A stretch of DNA of 64,000 nt from Gaoshiqia sp050178015 (lineage in GTDB: Bacteria > Bacteroidota > Bacteroidia > Bacteroidales > Prolixibacteraceae). Every line of letters starts with the position of its first letter. Position 1 is the stretch's first letter. This document shows positions 35,556 to 45,248 of this stretch, piece after piece. The notes beneath the pieces were generated by a model, which had not been told where the DNA came from, made no database searches, and saw only the letters and a list, made by a program, of their open reading frames with translations. The translations under genes and the position numbers were made by a program. The stretch is taken from positions 62,001 to 126,000 of the forward strand of contig JBFXGM010000006.1 in the NCBI GenBank assembly GCA_050178015.1, given 5' to 3'.

Positions 35556-38033
35556 ATGATCGTAAAGAAAAAAGAGATGGTTCGGAAAATATGGTTATTA
35601 CCCCTGGTTTTGCTGACAATCAGTCTGTCGGCACAGACGACGACAAAACTAAAACTTTGGTATCAACAGCCTGCCGCCAATTGGAACGAGGCGCTTCCCA
35701 TCGGGAACGGTCGCCTGGGGGCGATGATTTACGGCGCTACCGGCGTTGACCAGATCCAATTAAATGAAGAAACCGTTTGGTCGGGTGGGCCAAACAGCAA
35801 TGTAAATCCCGAAAAGGCAGCCTTGCTTCCAAAGTTGGTTGACTTGTTTTTTGAAGGAAAGTACCAGGAAACCGACGATTTGGCCAATGCCGAAAAGCTA
35901 TCGCTAAACAGTGGCATGATGTACCAACCGGTTGGCAATCTGTGGCTGACTTTCCCCGGGCACGAGCAGGTGACAAATTATTACCGCGAGCTCGACATCG
36001 CCAATGCTTCGTCGAAAGTAACTTACGAGCTGAACGGCGTAACCTACACCCGCGAGTACATGGCTTCGCTCGACAACGGAACCATCATGGTTCGGCTAAC
36101 TGCCGGGCAGGGTGGAAAAATCAACTGCTCCTTGGGCCTGAACTGTGATCTGCGAAGCCGCATCATGCTTGAAAAAGACTCGACTATCCATCTCTCGGGT
36201 ATTACCGACGACCACGAGGGCGTGCTGGGCCAGGTTCGCTTCGAAGCCTTGGTGAAGCCGGTTTTACGGGGCGGCGAATTGGCGCTAAACGAAAAAGAAT
36301 TGGAGATCAAAGATGCCGACCAGGCCACCATTTACATTTCCATCGCTTCGAACTTTAAGAATTATAATAACATCAGCGGAGACGGTTTAGCAAAGGCTTC
36401 ATCCATGTTGAAAACCGCGTTGAACGATGATTTTGACACGGCCAAAGCCAAACACGAAGCGATTTACCACCGCTATTTCAACCGGGTATCCATCGATTTG
36501 GGTGAAACCGCCGCCACAGCTTTGCCAACCAACGAGCGCGTTGAGCAATTTAAAGAGGGCGACGACCCGCAACTGGTCAGTCTGTACTTTCAGTTTGGCC
36601 GTTACCTGATGATTTCGGCCTCGCAGCCGGGCACGCAGCCCATGAACCTGCAAGGTATCTGGAACGATCGCGTAACACCTCCCTGGGACAGCAAATACAC
36701 CACCAACATCAACGCCGAGATGAACTACTGGCCGGCAGAACTGACCAACCTGTCGGAGCTGCACGAGCCTTTCCTCACAATGGTGAAGGAGCTTTCGCAA
36801 AGCGGACAGGAAACTGCCCGCAAGCTATACAACGCTCGTGGTTGGGTGCTTCACCACAATACCGATATCTGGCGCGTAACCGGTCCCATCGACTGGGCGC
36901 GTTCGGGCTTGTGGCCCACCGGTGGCGCCTGGGTGTGCCAGCATGTATGGGAGCATTTTCTGTACACCGGCAATCAGGACTTTTTAAAAGACGCTTACCC
37001 GGCCATGAAAGGGGCGGCGGAGTTTCTGCTCGATATTTTAATTGAAGAGCCAACACATGGTTGGCTGGTGATTGGCCCTTCGGTGTCGCCCGAGAACGCT
37101 TATCTGCCCAAGATTAACGTAGGAGTGGGCAACGCGATGGACAACCAGCTGGTGTTCGACCTCTTCTCGAATGTGATTCGGGCTTCGGAAATGTTGGGGG
37201 TCGATCGGGCTTTTGCCGACTCGCTTGCTGCCGCTAAGGACCGCCTGCCGCCCATGCAGATCGGCCAGCACAGCCAGTTGCAGGAATGGATCAAAGACTG
37301 GGACCGCGTGGACGACAAGCATCGCCATGTTTCACATTTGTATGCGATGCATCCAAGCAACCAGATCTCACCATTCCGAACGCCGAAACTGTTCGAGGCC
37401 GCCCGTAATTCGCTAGTTTACCGGGGCGACGAGTCAACCGGCTGGTCGATGGGCTGGAAGGTGAACCTTTGGGCTCGCATCCTGGATGGCAATCATGCGC
37501 TGAAAATGATTGGCGATCAGTTGTCGCCATCCTTGCGCAACAACCGAGGGAAAGAATCAGGCGGCACCTATCCGAACCTGTTCGATGCCCACCCGCCTTT
37601 CCAGATCGACGGCAACTTTGGCTGTGCAGCCGGCATTGCCGAAATGCTGATGCAAAGTTACGACGGCAACATCTTCCTGCTTCCTGCTTTGCCCGATCGC
37701 TGGCAAAAAGGAGAAATCAACGGGCTGAAAGCACGTGGCGGCTTCGAGGTGGACTTAAGCTGGGAGAACGGTAAAATCAAAACATTCACCATTCACTCGT
37801 CGTTGGGCGGAAACTGCCGTATCCGGGTGAAACAACCGGTTCAGTCGGCTGACGGCACTGCCTTGGTGGTTGCAAAAGGTGGTAATCCCAATCCGTTTTA
37901 TCAGCTCAACGAGATCAAGGACCCGCTGATTTCATCCAAAGCAAAACTAAAGGGCGTGAAAGCACCGAAAACCTTCCTCTACGACTTTCAAACCGAAGCC
38001 GGGAAGAGCTACACTTTTGAACTGAAAAAATAA
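35556..38033 (+). CDS. Glycoside hydrolase family 95 (alpha-L-fucosidase / alpha-L-galactosidase)
   Basis: An 825-residue exported enzyme (signal peptide ending TISLSAQ from ATG 35556; the TTG at 35532 is less likely). It has the GH95 order: N-terminal super-beta-sandwich (WNEALPIGNGRLGAMIYG, NEETVWSGGPNSN), linker, (alpha/alpha)6 barrel and C-terminal beta domain. Conserved catalytic-site segments are NINAEMNYWPAELTN (the two Asn), GPSVSPEN (acid Glu) and IDGNFGCAAGIAEML (Asp). GH95 removes alpha-1,2-L-fucose, and RG-II-specific members remove L-galactose from side chain A. Its stop codon overlaps the start of the next gene (TAATG), so the two are translationally coupled. Confidence 0.92.
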   Translation: MIVKKKEMVRKIWLLPLVLLTISLSAQTTTKLKLWYQQPAANWNEALPIGNGRLGAMIYGATGVDQIQLNEETVWSGGPNSNVNPEKAALLPKLVDLFFEGKYQETDDLANAEKLSLNSGMMYQPVGNLWLTFPGHEQVTNYYRELDIANASSKVTYELNGVTYTREYMASLDNGTIMVRLTAGQGGKINCSLGLNCDLRSRIMLEKDSTIHLSGITDDHEGVLGQVRFEALVKPVLRGGELALNEKELEIKDADQATIYISIASNFKNYNNISGDGLAKASSMLKTALNDDFDTAKAKHEAIYHRYFNRVSIDLGETAATALPTNERVEQFKEGDDPQLVSLYFQFGRYLMISASQPGTQPMNLQGIWNDRVTPPWDSKYTTNINAEMNYWPAELTNLSELHEPFLTMVKELSQSGQETARKLYNARGWVLHHNTDIWRVTGPIDWARSGLWPTGGAWVCQHVWEHFLYTGNQDFLKDAYPAMKGAAEFLLDILIEEPTHGWLVIGPSVSPENAYLPKINVGVGNAMDNQLVFDLFSNVIRASEMLGVDRAFADSLAAAKDRLPPMQIGQHSQLQEWIKDWDRVDDKHRHVSHLYAMHPSNQISPFRTPKLFEAARNSLVYRGDESTGWSMGWKVNLWARILDGNHALKMIGDQLSPSLRNNRGKESGGTYPNLFDAHPPFQIDGNFGCAAGIAEMLMQSYDGNIFLLPALPDRWQKGEINGLKARGGFEVDLSWENGKIKTFTIHSSLGGNCRIRVKQPVQSADGTALVVAKGGNPNPFYQLNEIKDPLISSKAKLKGVKAPKTFLYDFQTEAGKSYTFELKK

Positions 38034-41000
38034 TGATACCACAGAAAAGCAGAAAGATAATGCCGAACCTGGGCCGGAGCAGCCGGCAATGGTTACACCT
38101 GTTTTTAATGATTTTTTTGGCAGGGAGCCTGTTCTCCTGTTCCCAAACGGAGCAACCGAACATTCGCCGTCAGCAATTGCTGAATGCGGATTGGCTCACG
38201 GTTGCCGATGATTCGTCGTCCGCAGCATTTGCCGGCTTTCAACAGCCGGATTTTGCCACCGATGGCTGGCTGAACGTGGATGTCCCCCACAACTGGGACG
38301 ATTACGGGGGCTACCGTCGTCTTCGCCACGGAAACCGTCACGGCTATGCCTGGTACCGCAAAACATTCAGCGTGGACCAGCCGCAGCCAGGCAAACGGTA
38401 CTTTCTTTGGTTCGAAGGCGTTGGCTCGTATGCAACGGTTTGGTTGAACGGAGATTCGATTGGCTATCATGCCGGAGGACGCACTTCTTTTACCCTGGAT
38501 GTGACCGATCTTATTCAACCTGAAAGTGAAAACCTGTTGGCCGTTCGTGCCGATCACCCGGCTGATATTCGGGATTTGCCCTGGGTGTGCGGCGGTTGCA
38601 GTCCCGAGTGGGGCTTTTCGGAAGGCAGCCAGCCCATGGGAATTTTTCGCCCGGTACACCTCATTGTCACCGATCCGGTGCGCATTGAACCCTTTGGCGT
38701 ACACATCTGGAATGATGAAAACATTTCGGAAGAAGAAGCGACACTCCAGCTCACCACCGAGGTGAAAAACTATCATCAACATGAAGTTTCCATTCGGGTG
38801 GTGAACAGTTTGAAAGACGATAAAGGCAAGGTGGTCACCCGGGCTGAAGAAGAAATTTTTCTGGCTGTCGGGCAGATGGACACCGTCCGTCAGGCATTCA
38901 ACACGTTGAAAAATCCGCGTTTGTGGTCGCTCGACGATCCGTATTTATATACGGTCCACACCGAGCTGTATGAGAATGGGCAGTTGGTGGATGAGCTGAA
39001 AACCCCGTACGGCATTCGCTGGATCAAATGGGACATCTTTGGCGATAACCCCACCAACCGTTTCTACCTGAACGGGAAGCCGGTTTTTATCAACGGAACG
39101 GCCGAGTACGAACACCTTATCGGGCAGAGCCATGCTTTTTCGGATGAACAGGTGCAGGCCCGCGTGGACCAGGTGCAGGCTGCCGGCTACAATTCGTTTC
39201 GCGATGCCCACCAGCCGCACAACCTGCGCTATCATGCCGAATGGGACAGTCACGGCATTTTATGGTGGCCGCAAATGGCCGCCCACATCTGGTTCGACAA
39301 TCCGGATTTTCGAAAAAACTTTAAACAGTTGATGACCGACTGGATCCGGGAACGACGTAACAGTCCTTCCGTTATCTTGTGGGGGCTTGAGAACGAAAGC
39401 ACCCTGCCCACCGATTTTGCCGAGGAATGTTCCGAGCTCATCCGGCAACTCGACCCGACAGCATCCAGTCAGCGCCTGATCACCACTTGCAATGGGGGCA
39501 CCGGCACCGACTGGAATGTGATTCAGAATTGGTCGGGTACCTATGGCGGCAATCCTGATTTGTATGCCGAAGAAATTTCCCGCCAACTGCTCAACGGGGA
39601 ATATGGCGCCTGGCGAAGCGCCGATTTGCACACTGAGGGCGAATTCGACCAGAACGGCATTTACAGCGAAGACCGTTTCAACCTGCTCATGGAATCGAAA
39701 ATTCGCCTGGCCGAATCGGTTAGCGATCAATGCTGCGGACAGTACCACTGGTTACTCACCTCGCACGAAAACCCCGGACGCACGCAGGGTGGGGAAGGCA
39801 TGCGCGAGCTGGACCGCCTGGGGCCGGTCAATTACAAAGGCATTATCACCATTTGGGGCGAACCGTTGGATTCCTGGTATATGTACCGGGCCAATTATGC
39901 GCCCAAAGAAACCGAACCAATGGTTTACATTGTGTCGCACAGCTGGCCCGATCGTTGGCTCGAACCCGGCGTGAAAAGCGGTATCCGGGTCTTTTCCAAT
40001 TGCGATGAAGTGGAACTGTTCAACGGGTTGAAATCACGTTCATTCGGGCGAAAGTCAAATCCCGGCAGGGGAAATCATTTTGTTTGGAATGAAGTGGATG
40101 TTCAAACGAATGTATTTTATGCCGAAGGATATGTAAACGGGAAAAAGGTGGCCGAAGATTACATCGTGTTGCACCACCTGCCGGAAGCCGAGGGCATTGA
40201 AAAGCTGGCCGGAAAGGTGGAACCGTTAACGACTGATGCTGACCGGAATTACCTGTACCGCGTGAATTGCGGCGGGCCGGATTATATAGACGCAGAGGGC
40301 AATACCTGGATGGCCGATGTGCGGAAAACGGATGAAAAATCGTGGGGATCCCGTTCGTGGACCGATGATTACGACGGGCTTCCGGCGTTTTACGGTAGCC
40401 AGCGGCAGTCGTACGATCCGGTGCAGGGCACGCTCGACTGGCCGCTTTTACAAAGCTACCGCTACGGACGGCACAAACTTTCGTACGAGTTTCCGGTGCC
40501 CGACGGCGAGTACCAGGTAGAACTGTTCTTTACAGAACCTTGGTATGGCAAAGGCGGCGGATTGGATTGCAGCGGCTGGCGCTTGTTTGATGTGGCGGTG
40601 AACGATGAAGTGATGCTGAAAAAGCTGGATATCTGGAGCGAGGCGGGGGTTAACAGGATGCTGAAAAAAACGCTTCAAGCTAAGGCTGCCGGTGGAAAGC
40701 TGAAAATTTCATTCCCGAAAGTGGATGCCGGGCAGGCCGTGATTTCGGCGATAGCCGTTTCAACTATCGATAAAACGATAAACCCGGCCCCGGCTTCCGA
40801 AAGGTTATTGTCGGGCAACATGCCGGGCCTGTTTGCTGCCAAAACCTGGCTCAACACCGGCGATAAATGCTTTGCGGATGCTGACCTGCGTTTTGCCGCC
40901 CTTCCTTCCGAACTGTACGGGGCGGAATGGTTGCAACCGGCAACCCAAAATGGTTTCATATCGGAGCAGTTGAAGTCGCTAAAAATTACTGCAGATGCTG

Positions 41001-41602
41001 ACCTGTATTTCGCCCTGAAGGATTCTGTGGCAGCGCCTGCTGGTTTTAAATACAACACTCAGCCGGTGGTTACTAACCAAGATGGAGGAACTACCTGGCC
41101 TGTTTACCGCAAGCGTTTTTCCGTGGGTGAAAAAGTGCAATTCCCGAATGACGGTGAATTAAAACTGATGATGCTGGCGGCGGTGCCAGTGACCAAGCTG
41201 GACGATGCCATCGACCTGCGTGAGACGGTGACGTACCGGGTGGAGGATGCCACGCTGGCAGGAAAAAGCCGAAAAACCGAACTGGCTGGAAAGGAAGGGA
41301 TACTTCTTCCCGGAAAAAATGATGCCGTGAGCTGGCAATTCTCAGTCGGCCTGGCTTCGAAATACGGGCTGGAAATCCGTTATCTGAACCCGACTGAAAA
41401 ATCACTGCTGGTAGAAATGAGCATCGTGAGCCGCGACGGTCGGGTCATGTGGCAGGGGCCGCTGGAGTTTCTGCCATCGGGCGAGAAGCTGAAAAGTCTG
41501 CGCACCGACACGCAAACTACCATCAACGCCGGAACTTATACTATCCGGTTCAAATTGCTCGACGGCGGACCAATCGGTTTCAACTTCCTGAAAATTCAGT
41601 AG
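38033..41602 (+). CDS. Glycoside hydrolase family 2 with malectin-like domain, lipoprotein, 2
   Basis: A 1189-residue lipoprotein (lipobox LFSC, C36). GH2 parts: sugar-binding domain (VDVPHNWDDYGGYRR, WFEGVGSYATVWLNGDS), Ig-like domain, TIM barrel (FINGTAEYEHLIGQ, SFRDAHQPHNLRYH) with acid/base E455 in LWGLENEST. Residues ~742-915 form a malectin-like carbohydrate-binding domain (YRVNCGGPDYIDAEG), and a beta-rich tail of ~270 residues follows. The long insert makes it larger than most GH2 proteins. Probable beta-galactosidase, -glucuronidase or -galacturonidase. ATG 38033 overlaps the GH95 stop by one base; ATG 38060 is an alternative, still ahead of the signal peptide core. Confidence 0.85.
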   Translation: MIPQKSRKIMPNLGRSSRQWLHLFLMIFLAGSLFSCSQTEQPNIRRQQLLNADWLTVADDSSSAAFAGFQQPDFATDGWLNVDVPHNWDDYGGYRRLRHGNRHGYAWYRKTFSVDQPQPGKRYFLWFEGVGSYATVWLNGDSIGYHAGGRTSFTLDVTDLIQPESENLLAVRADHPADIRDLPWVCGGCSPEWGFSEGSQPMGIFRPVHLIVTDPVRIEPFGVHIWNDENISEEEATLQLTTEVKNYHQHEVSIRVVNSLKDDKGKVVTRAEEEIFLAVGQMDTVRQAFNTLKNPRLWSLDDPYLYTVHTELYENGQLVDELKTPYGIRWIKWDIFGDNPTNRFYLNGKPVFINGTAEYEHLIGQSHAFSDEQVQARVDQVQAAGYNSFRDAHQPHNLRYHAEWDSHGILWWPQMAAHIWFDNPDFRKNFKQLMTDWIRERRNSPSVILWGLENESTLPTDFAEECSELIRQLDPTASSQRLITTCNGGTGTDWNVIQNWSGTYGGNPDLYAEEISRQLLNGEYGAWRSADLHTEGEFDQNGIYSEDRFNLLMESKIRLAESVSDQCCGQYHWLLTSHENPGRTQGGEGMRELDRLGPVNYKGIITIWGEPLDSWYMYRANYAPKETEPMVYIVSHSWPDRWLEPGVKSGIRVFSNCDEVELFNGLKSRSFGRKSNPGRGNHFVWNEVDVQTNVFYAEGYVNGKKVAEDYIVLHHLPEAEGIEKLAGKVEPLTTDADRNYLYRVNCGGPDYIDAEGNTWMADVRKTDEKSWGSRSWTDDYDGLPAFYGSQRQSYDPVQGTLDWPLLQSYRYGRHKLSYEFPVPDGEYQVELFFTEPWYGKGGGLDCSGWRLFDVAVNDEVMLKKLDIWSEAGVNRMLKKTLQAKAAGGKLKISFPKVDAGQAVISAIAVSTIDKTINPAPASERLLSGNMPGLFAAKTWLNTGDKCFADADLRFAALPSELYGAEWLQPATQNGFISEQLKSLKITADADLYFALKDSVAAPAGFKYNTQPVVTNQDGGTTWPVYRKRFSVGEKVQFPNDGELKLMMLAAVPVTKLDDAIDLRETVTYRVEDATLAGKSRKTELAGKEGILLPGKNDAVSWQFSVGLASKYGLEIRYLNPTEKSLLVEMSIVSRDGRVMWQGPLEFLPSGEKLKSLRTDTQTTINAGTYTIRFKLLDGGPIGFNFLKIQ

Positions 41603-41641
41603 TCTGGCTTTCAACTATTAAAACGATTATTCACACAGAAT

Positions 41642-43906
41642 ATGAAACAAACGAATTATCAACTCTACGACTTTTTGGACTTTGATCCCAACCTTTTGGG
41701 TGTAGAAAGCTTGTGGAAAACCTGCATGCCCGTTGATGCCCGGGTTGACGAGACGGATGTGGTTTTTGAAATTCCATTCCAAAAGCAGCTTCCGGGAAAC
41801 GATATGCAACCGGATTTGACGGTTGACCGCAAAAACTATGAGTTGCGGTTGAGGGCCTATGGCGAAAAAATACTGCGCTTGTCGGTGGCTTTTGATGGTC
41901 AGTCCATGCCCGATTCGGAAATGCTGGCGATTGACCCGGGATTGAAAATTGTGGCTTTGTCAGTTGAAAAACACGCAGACGAATGGTTGGTGAAGGATTC
42001 CAACGGAACGATCCGGGCCCGGCACAACCGGAAACCCATCGTCATCGATCATTGGAGTGACTTGTTGCCTCCTCCGTGCGAATCGCTGGAAATGACTTTC
42101 CTGCCTGACGGGAAAAAGGAAGTCGAACTGAGTGCCTACGACCAGTTTTTTCCGGCGCGTCACGATGCTTTTGCGCTGGCGTGCGTGGAGCGGGAAGGAC
42201 AGTGGCGCCGCACCACCATGTCGTTTCATGCCGACGCGGATGAAAAATTTGTCGGCACCGGCGAACGTTTCACCAAAATGGATTTGTCGGGGCACACGTT
42301 TCAACTGAAAAACCAGGATGGGCAGGGAGTAAACAACCGCCGCACCTACAAAAATATTCCGTTTTATCTTTCGAGCCGGATGTACGGCCTGTTTATGCAC
42401 ACCACGGCGCACAGTAAGTTTTCGCTGGCCGAACATTCCACCCGCTCGGTGCAGTTGCTTACCGAAGAGCCGGCGATGGATGTGTTCCTGATCGGCGGAG
42501 ATACTCCTGAAGAAATTCTGTACGAATACCGTCGCCTGACCGGCTTTCCAACGATGTTGCCGCTATGGAGTTTTGGCACCTGGATGAGCCGCATGACTTA
42601 CTTTTCTGCTGACGAAGTGGAGCAAATCTGCGCCCGGTTGCGACAGGAAGATTTTCCCTGCGATGTGATCCACCTCGATACCGGCTGGTTCCGCACCGAT
42701 TGGCTGTGCGAGTGGAAGTTCAACCCCGAACGGTTCCCCGAACCGGGAAAATTCATCCGCAAACTTCGGGACGATGGTTTTAAGGTGAGCTTGTGGCAAA
42801 TGCCGTACATTGCCGCCCAAGCTGAGCAACACGATGAGGCGCTGGAAAACAAATACATGTGCATCCTGAAGAAAACGGAAAAGCAGGGCGGCTCCAATTT
42901 CAGCGCGCTGGATTATGCAGGAACCATCGACTTTACTTACCCGAAAGCAGTGGAATGGTACAAGGATTTGTTGCGTAACCTGCTGAACATGGGCGTGGTG
43001 TGTATAAAAACCGATTTTGGGGAAGATATCCACCTGGATGCGGAATATCACGCCATGAAGCCCGAACTGCTCAACAACCTGTACGCGTTGTTGTATCAAA
43101 AGGCGGCATTCGAAGTTACCAAAGAAGTTACCGGCGACGGCATTGTTTGGGCGCGCGCCGGATGGGCTGGTTGTCAGCGTTATCCGCTGCATTGGGGAGG
43201 CGATTCGGCTTGCTCGTGGGATGGCCTGGCCGGTTCGCTGAAAGGTGGTTTGCACATCGGTTTGTCGGGCTTTGGCTTTTGGAGCCATGATGTGCCGGGC
43301 TTTCACGGGGTGCCAGATTTTATGAACTCCGTCATTCCCGATGATCTGTATGTTCGCTGGACCCAGTTTGGCGTGTTTTCGTCGCACCTGCGTTATCATG
43401 GCACATCAAAGCGTGAACCGTATGAATATCCGGCTATTTCGGGAATCGTCCGCAAATGGTTGAAACTGCGTTACGCATTGATTCCATATTTGTTGGAGCA
43501 GAGTGAAAAGACAACCAAAACAGGTTTTCCGGTGTTGCGGGCGTTGATTTTTCATCACCCTCATGATAGGATGTGCTGGCACATCGACGACCAGTATTAT
43601 TTCGGCGACGATTTTCTGGTGGCCCCGGTGATGAACAGCAAAAACACCCGTGATATTTACTTGCCCGAAGGAAGCTGGGTGAACCTGTTCAGTGGAAAAA
43701 TAATGGAAGGAAACTGCTGGCTGAACAATTTTGAGTGTCCGCTGGATGAAATGCCGGTTTGGGTGAAATTGGGCGCACAAATCCCGGTTTACCCGCATCC
43801 GGTAAGCAATACGGATGAGATGGATCTGGCAAAAACTGAAGAGTTGATTTTTGATGATGGTTACGCTGGACTTCGGAATAGTATTTTAAGTGAATTGTGG
43901 TCGTGA
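41642..43906 (+). CDS. Glycoside hydrolase family 31, cytoplasmic alpha-xylosidase type
   Basis: A 754-residue protein with no signal peptide, so probably cytoplasmic. GH31 features: N-terminal beta-sandwich with KFVGTGERFTKMDLSG, catalytic barrel with nucleophile D458 in CIKTDFGEDIHLDA, the acid/base region near GDSACSWDGLAGSLKGG, and the C-terminal beta domains (YYFGDDFLVAPVM, YLPEGSWVNLFSG). KTDFGE plus the FWSHDVPGF segment is typical of alpha-xylosidases (YicI type) rather than alpha-glucosidases. In RG-II the natural target would be 2-O-methyl-alpha-D-xylose on side chain A. A UroD-like gene follows. Its cytoplasmic site would require import of a xylosylated oligosaccharide. Confidence 0.88.
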   Translation: MKQTNYQLYDFLDFDPNLLGVESLWKTCMPVDARVDETDVVFEIPFQKQLPGNDMQPDLTVDRKNYELRLRAYGEKILRLSVAFDGQSMPDSEMLAIDPGLKIVALSVEKHADEWLVKDSNGTIRARHNRKPIVIDHWSDLLPPPCESLEMTFLPDGKKEVELSAYDQFFPARHDAFALACVEREGQWRRTTMSFHADADEKFVGTGERFTKMDLSGHTFQLKNQDGQGVNNRRTYKNIPFYLSSRMYGLFMHTTAHSKFSLAEHSTRSVQLLTEEPAMDVFLIGGDTPEEILYEYRRLTGFPTMLPLWSFGTWMSRMTYFSADEVEQICARLRQEDFPCDVIHLDTGWFRTDWLCEWKFNPERFPEPGKFIRKLRDDGFKVSLWQMPYIAAQAEQHDEALENKYMCILKKTEKQGGSNFSALDYAGTIDFTYPKAVEWYKDLLRNLLNMGVVCIKTDFGEDIHLDAEYHAMKPELLNNLYALLYQKAAFEVTKEVTGDGIVWARAGWAGCQRYPLHWGGDSACSWDGLAGSLKGGLHIGLSGFGFWSHDVPGFHGVPDFMNSVIPDDLYVRWTQFGVFSSHLRYHGTSKREPYEYPAISGIVRKWLKLRYALIPYLLEQSEKTTKTGFPVLRALIFHHPHDRMCWHIDDQYYFGDDFLVAPVMNSKNTRDIYLPEGSWVNLFSGKIMEGNCWLNNFECPLDEMPVWVKLGAQIPVYPHPVSNTDEMDLAKTEELIFDDGYAGLRNSILSELWS

Positions 43907-44005
43907 AAATTAACCGCGAAGGAGCAGAACTCTTTTTCGAAATAGAAAATAACGAATATTAAATAACCAATTTCCAATATTGAAGGAGAGGCCTTTAGTC
44001 CACAA

Positions 44006-44047
44006 CCTGAACCTGAATCTGGAATTTGGAACGTGAAACTCAAAACT
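44006..44047. repeat. Degenerate heptanucleotide repeat array C
   Basis: Six in-phase units: CCTGAAC, CTGAATC, TGGAATT, TGGAACG, TGAAACT, CAAAACT, lying between GH31 and the third UroD gene. Shares 18 exact bases with array B. The rest of the 150-bp gap (43907-44005) shows nothing else. Confidence 0.85.
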
Positions 44048-44056
44048 CAAACGACT

Positions 44057-45121
44057 ATGAAAACATGGAAAGCCAACTGGGAAGAATCCAAAAAACGCTA
44101 CATCGATTGGTGGAACGGAAAAGGCATTGTGCTGAGCATGTGGGAACACCTGGAAAAGGAGGGCGACCCGCATGAAGTGGTGCCGTCGCCCGCACCGGTC
44201 CGCGACTTGCAGCAATTGTGGTTCGACCCGAAATGGCGGGCCGAAAACCTGCATTATCAGTTGTCGCGCAGTTCGTTTAAAGCCGACATCCTGCCGGTGG
44301 CCAACACGCACCTGGGGCCGGGCTCGCTGGCTGCCATGATGGGCGCGGTGCTCGATGGTGGCGAGGATACCATCTGGATCAAACATCTGGAAGGCAAAGA
44401 ACTTAACCTCACGTTTAATGAAAATGACCGGTACTGGAAATTGCACGAAGATTTGCTGAAAGCCTGCAAAGTAAACTCGACCAACCGCTACTATGTGGGT
44501 TGCCCCGATTTGGTGGAAGGACTGGATGTGCTAGCCAGCATTCGCGGAACCAGCGAAGTGATGATGGACATGATCATGGACCCCGAAGGGCTGGAGCAAC
44601 AGTTGCAGCAAGTGAACGATGTGTATTTAGAGGTGTTCGACCGCATCTACAACATCATCCGAGAAGGCGATGAAATGGCTTTTTGCTATTTTTCCATCTG
44701 GGGGCCCGGCAAGGTTTCCAAGTTGCAGTGCGACCTGTCCATCATGATTTCGGAAGAAGACTTCCGGCGATTTGTTCAGCCTTATATTTGGGAACAATGC
44801 CGAAAAATTGACTACACGCTTTATCACCTGGACGGAGTGGATGCCCAACGCCACCTGGATGCTTTGCTCGAAATTGACGAGCTGAACGCCATTCAGTGGA
44901 CGCCCGGGGTGGGACAGCCCCAAGGCGGCGATCCCTGCTGGTACAACCTGTACAAGCGCATCCTGGCCGGAGGCAAATCGGTGATGGCCAACTGGGTGAC
45001 CCTTGACGAACTGGAACCGCTGCTGGATAACGTTGGGAACCAGGGGCTGCACATCAATGTCGATTTCAAATCGGAAAAGGATATTGATACGGCGCTGAAA
45101 ATTGTGGAAAAATACCGGTAA
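44057..45121 (+). CDS. UroD-superfamily methyltransferase-like protein, 3 (HxD variant)
   Basis: A 354-residue soluble UroD-fold protein. In place of the HxC motif of the other two it has H257-L-D259 in YHLDGVDAQRHLD, and no cysteine is found at the third zinc position; LHINVDF lies there instead. It therefore belongs to a different branch: a member binding zinc by other ligands, or a substrate-side methyltransferase rather than an MtaA-type one. The C-terminal strands AIQWTPGVGQ and SVMANWVTLDELE are typical of the fold. It comes right after the GH31 alpha-xylosidase gene, so demethylation of released 2-O-methyl-xylose is an attractive but unproven job. ATG 44057 is used; the GTG at 44033 is in the repeat. 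Confidence 0.75.
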   Translation: MKTWKANWEESKKRYIDWWNGKGIVLSMWEHLEKEGDPHEVVPSPAPVRDLQQLWFDPKWRAENLHYQLSRSSFKADILPVANTHLGPGSLAAMMGAVLDGGEDTIWIKHLEGKELNLTFNENDRYWKLHEDLLKACKVNSTNRYYVGCPDLVEGLDVLASIRGTSEVMMDMIMDPEGLEQQLQQVNDVYLEVFDRIYNIIREGDEMAFCYFSIWGPGKVSKLQCDLSIMISEEDFRRFVQPYIWEQCRKIDYTLYHLDGVDAQRHLDALLEIDELNAIQWTPGVGQPQGGDPCWYNLYKRILAGGKSVMANWVTLDELEPLLDNVGNQGLHINVDFKSEKDIDTALKIVEKYR

Positions 45122-45184
45122 GAACTGGCTTCCGGCTACTAGTTACTGGCCATTTGTTGGTAACTTTTTCATTTATAGTGAGAT

Positions 45185-45238
45185 GCTGAAACAAGTTCAG
45201 CATGACGTAACCTGAAACTTGAAATTTGGAACTTGAAA
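45185..45238. repeat. Palindromic element, copy 2 (half), plus heptanucleotide array D
   Basis: GCTGAA-ACAAG-TTCAGC (45185-45201) followed by ATGACG is one hairpin of the element seen at 14284 and 57535. It is joined to four 7-bp units CCTGAAA, CTTGAAA, TTTGGAA, CTTGAAA (45211-45238). The two repeat types side by side suggest this gap is a frequent insertion target. Confidence 0.8.
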
Positions 45239-45248
45239 CTTTTTTAAT

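Noticed and set aside
42563..43399. 278-codon open frame on the - strand
   Set aside because: Antisense to the GH31 catalytic barrel including its nucleophile; not a gene.
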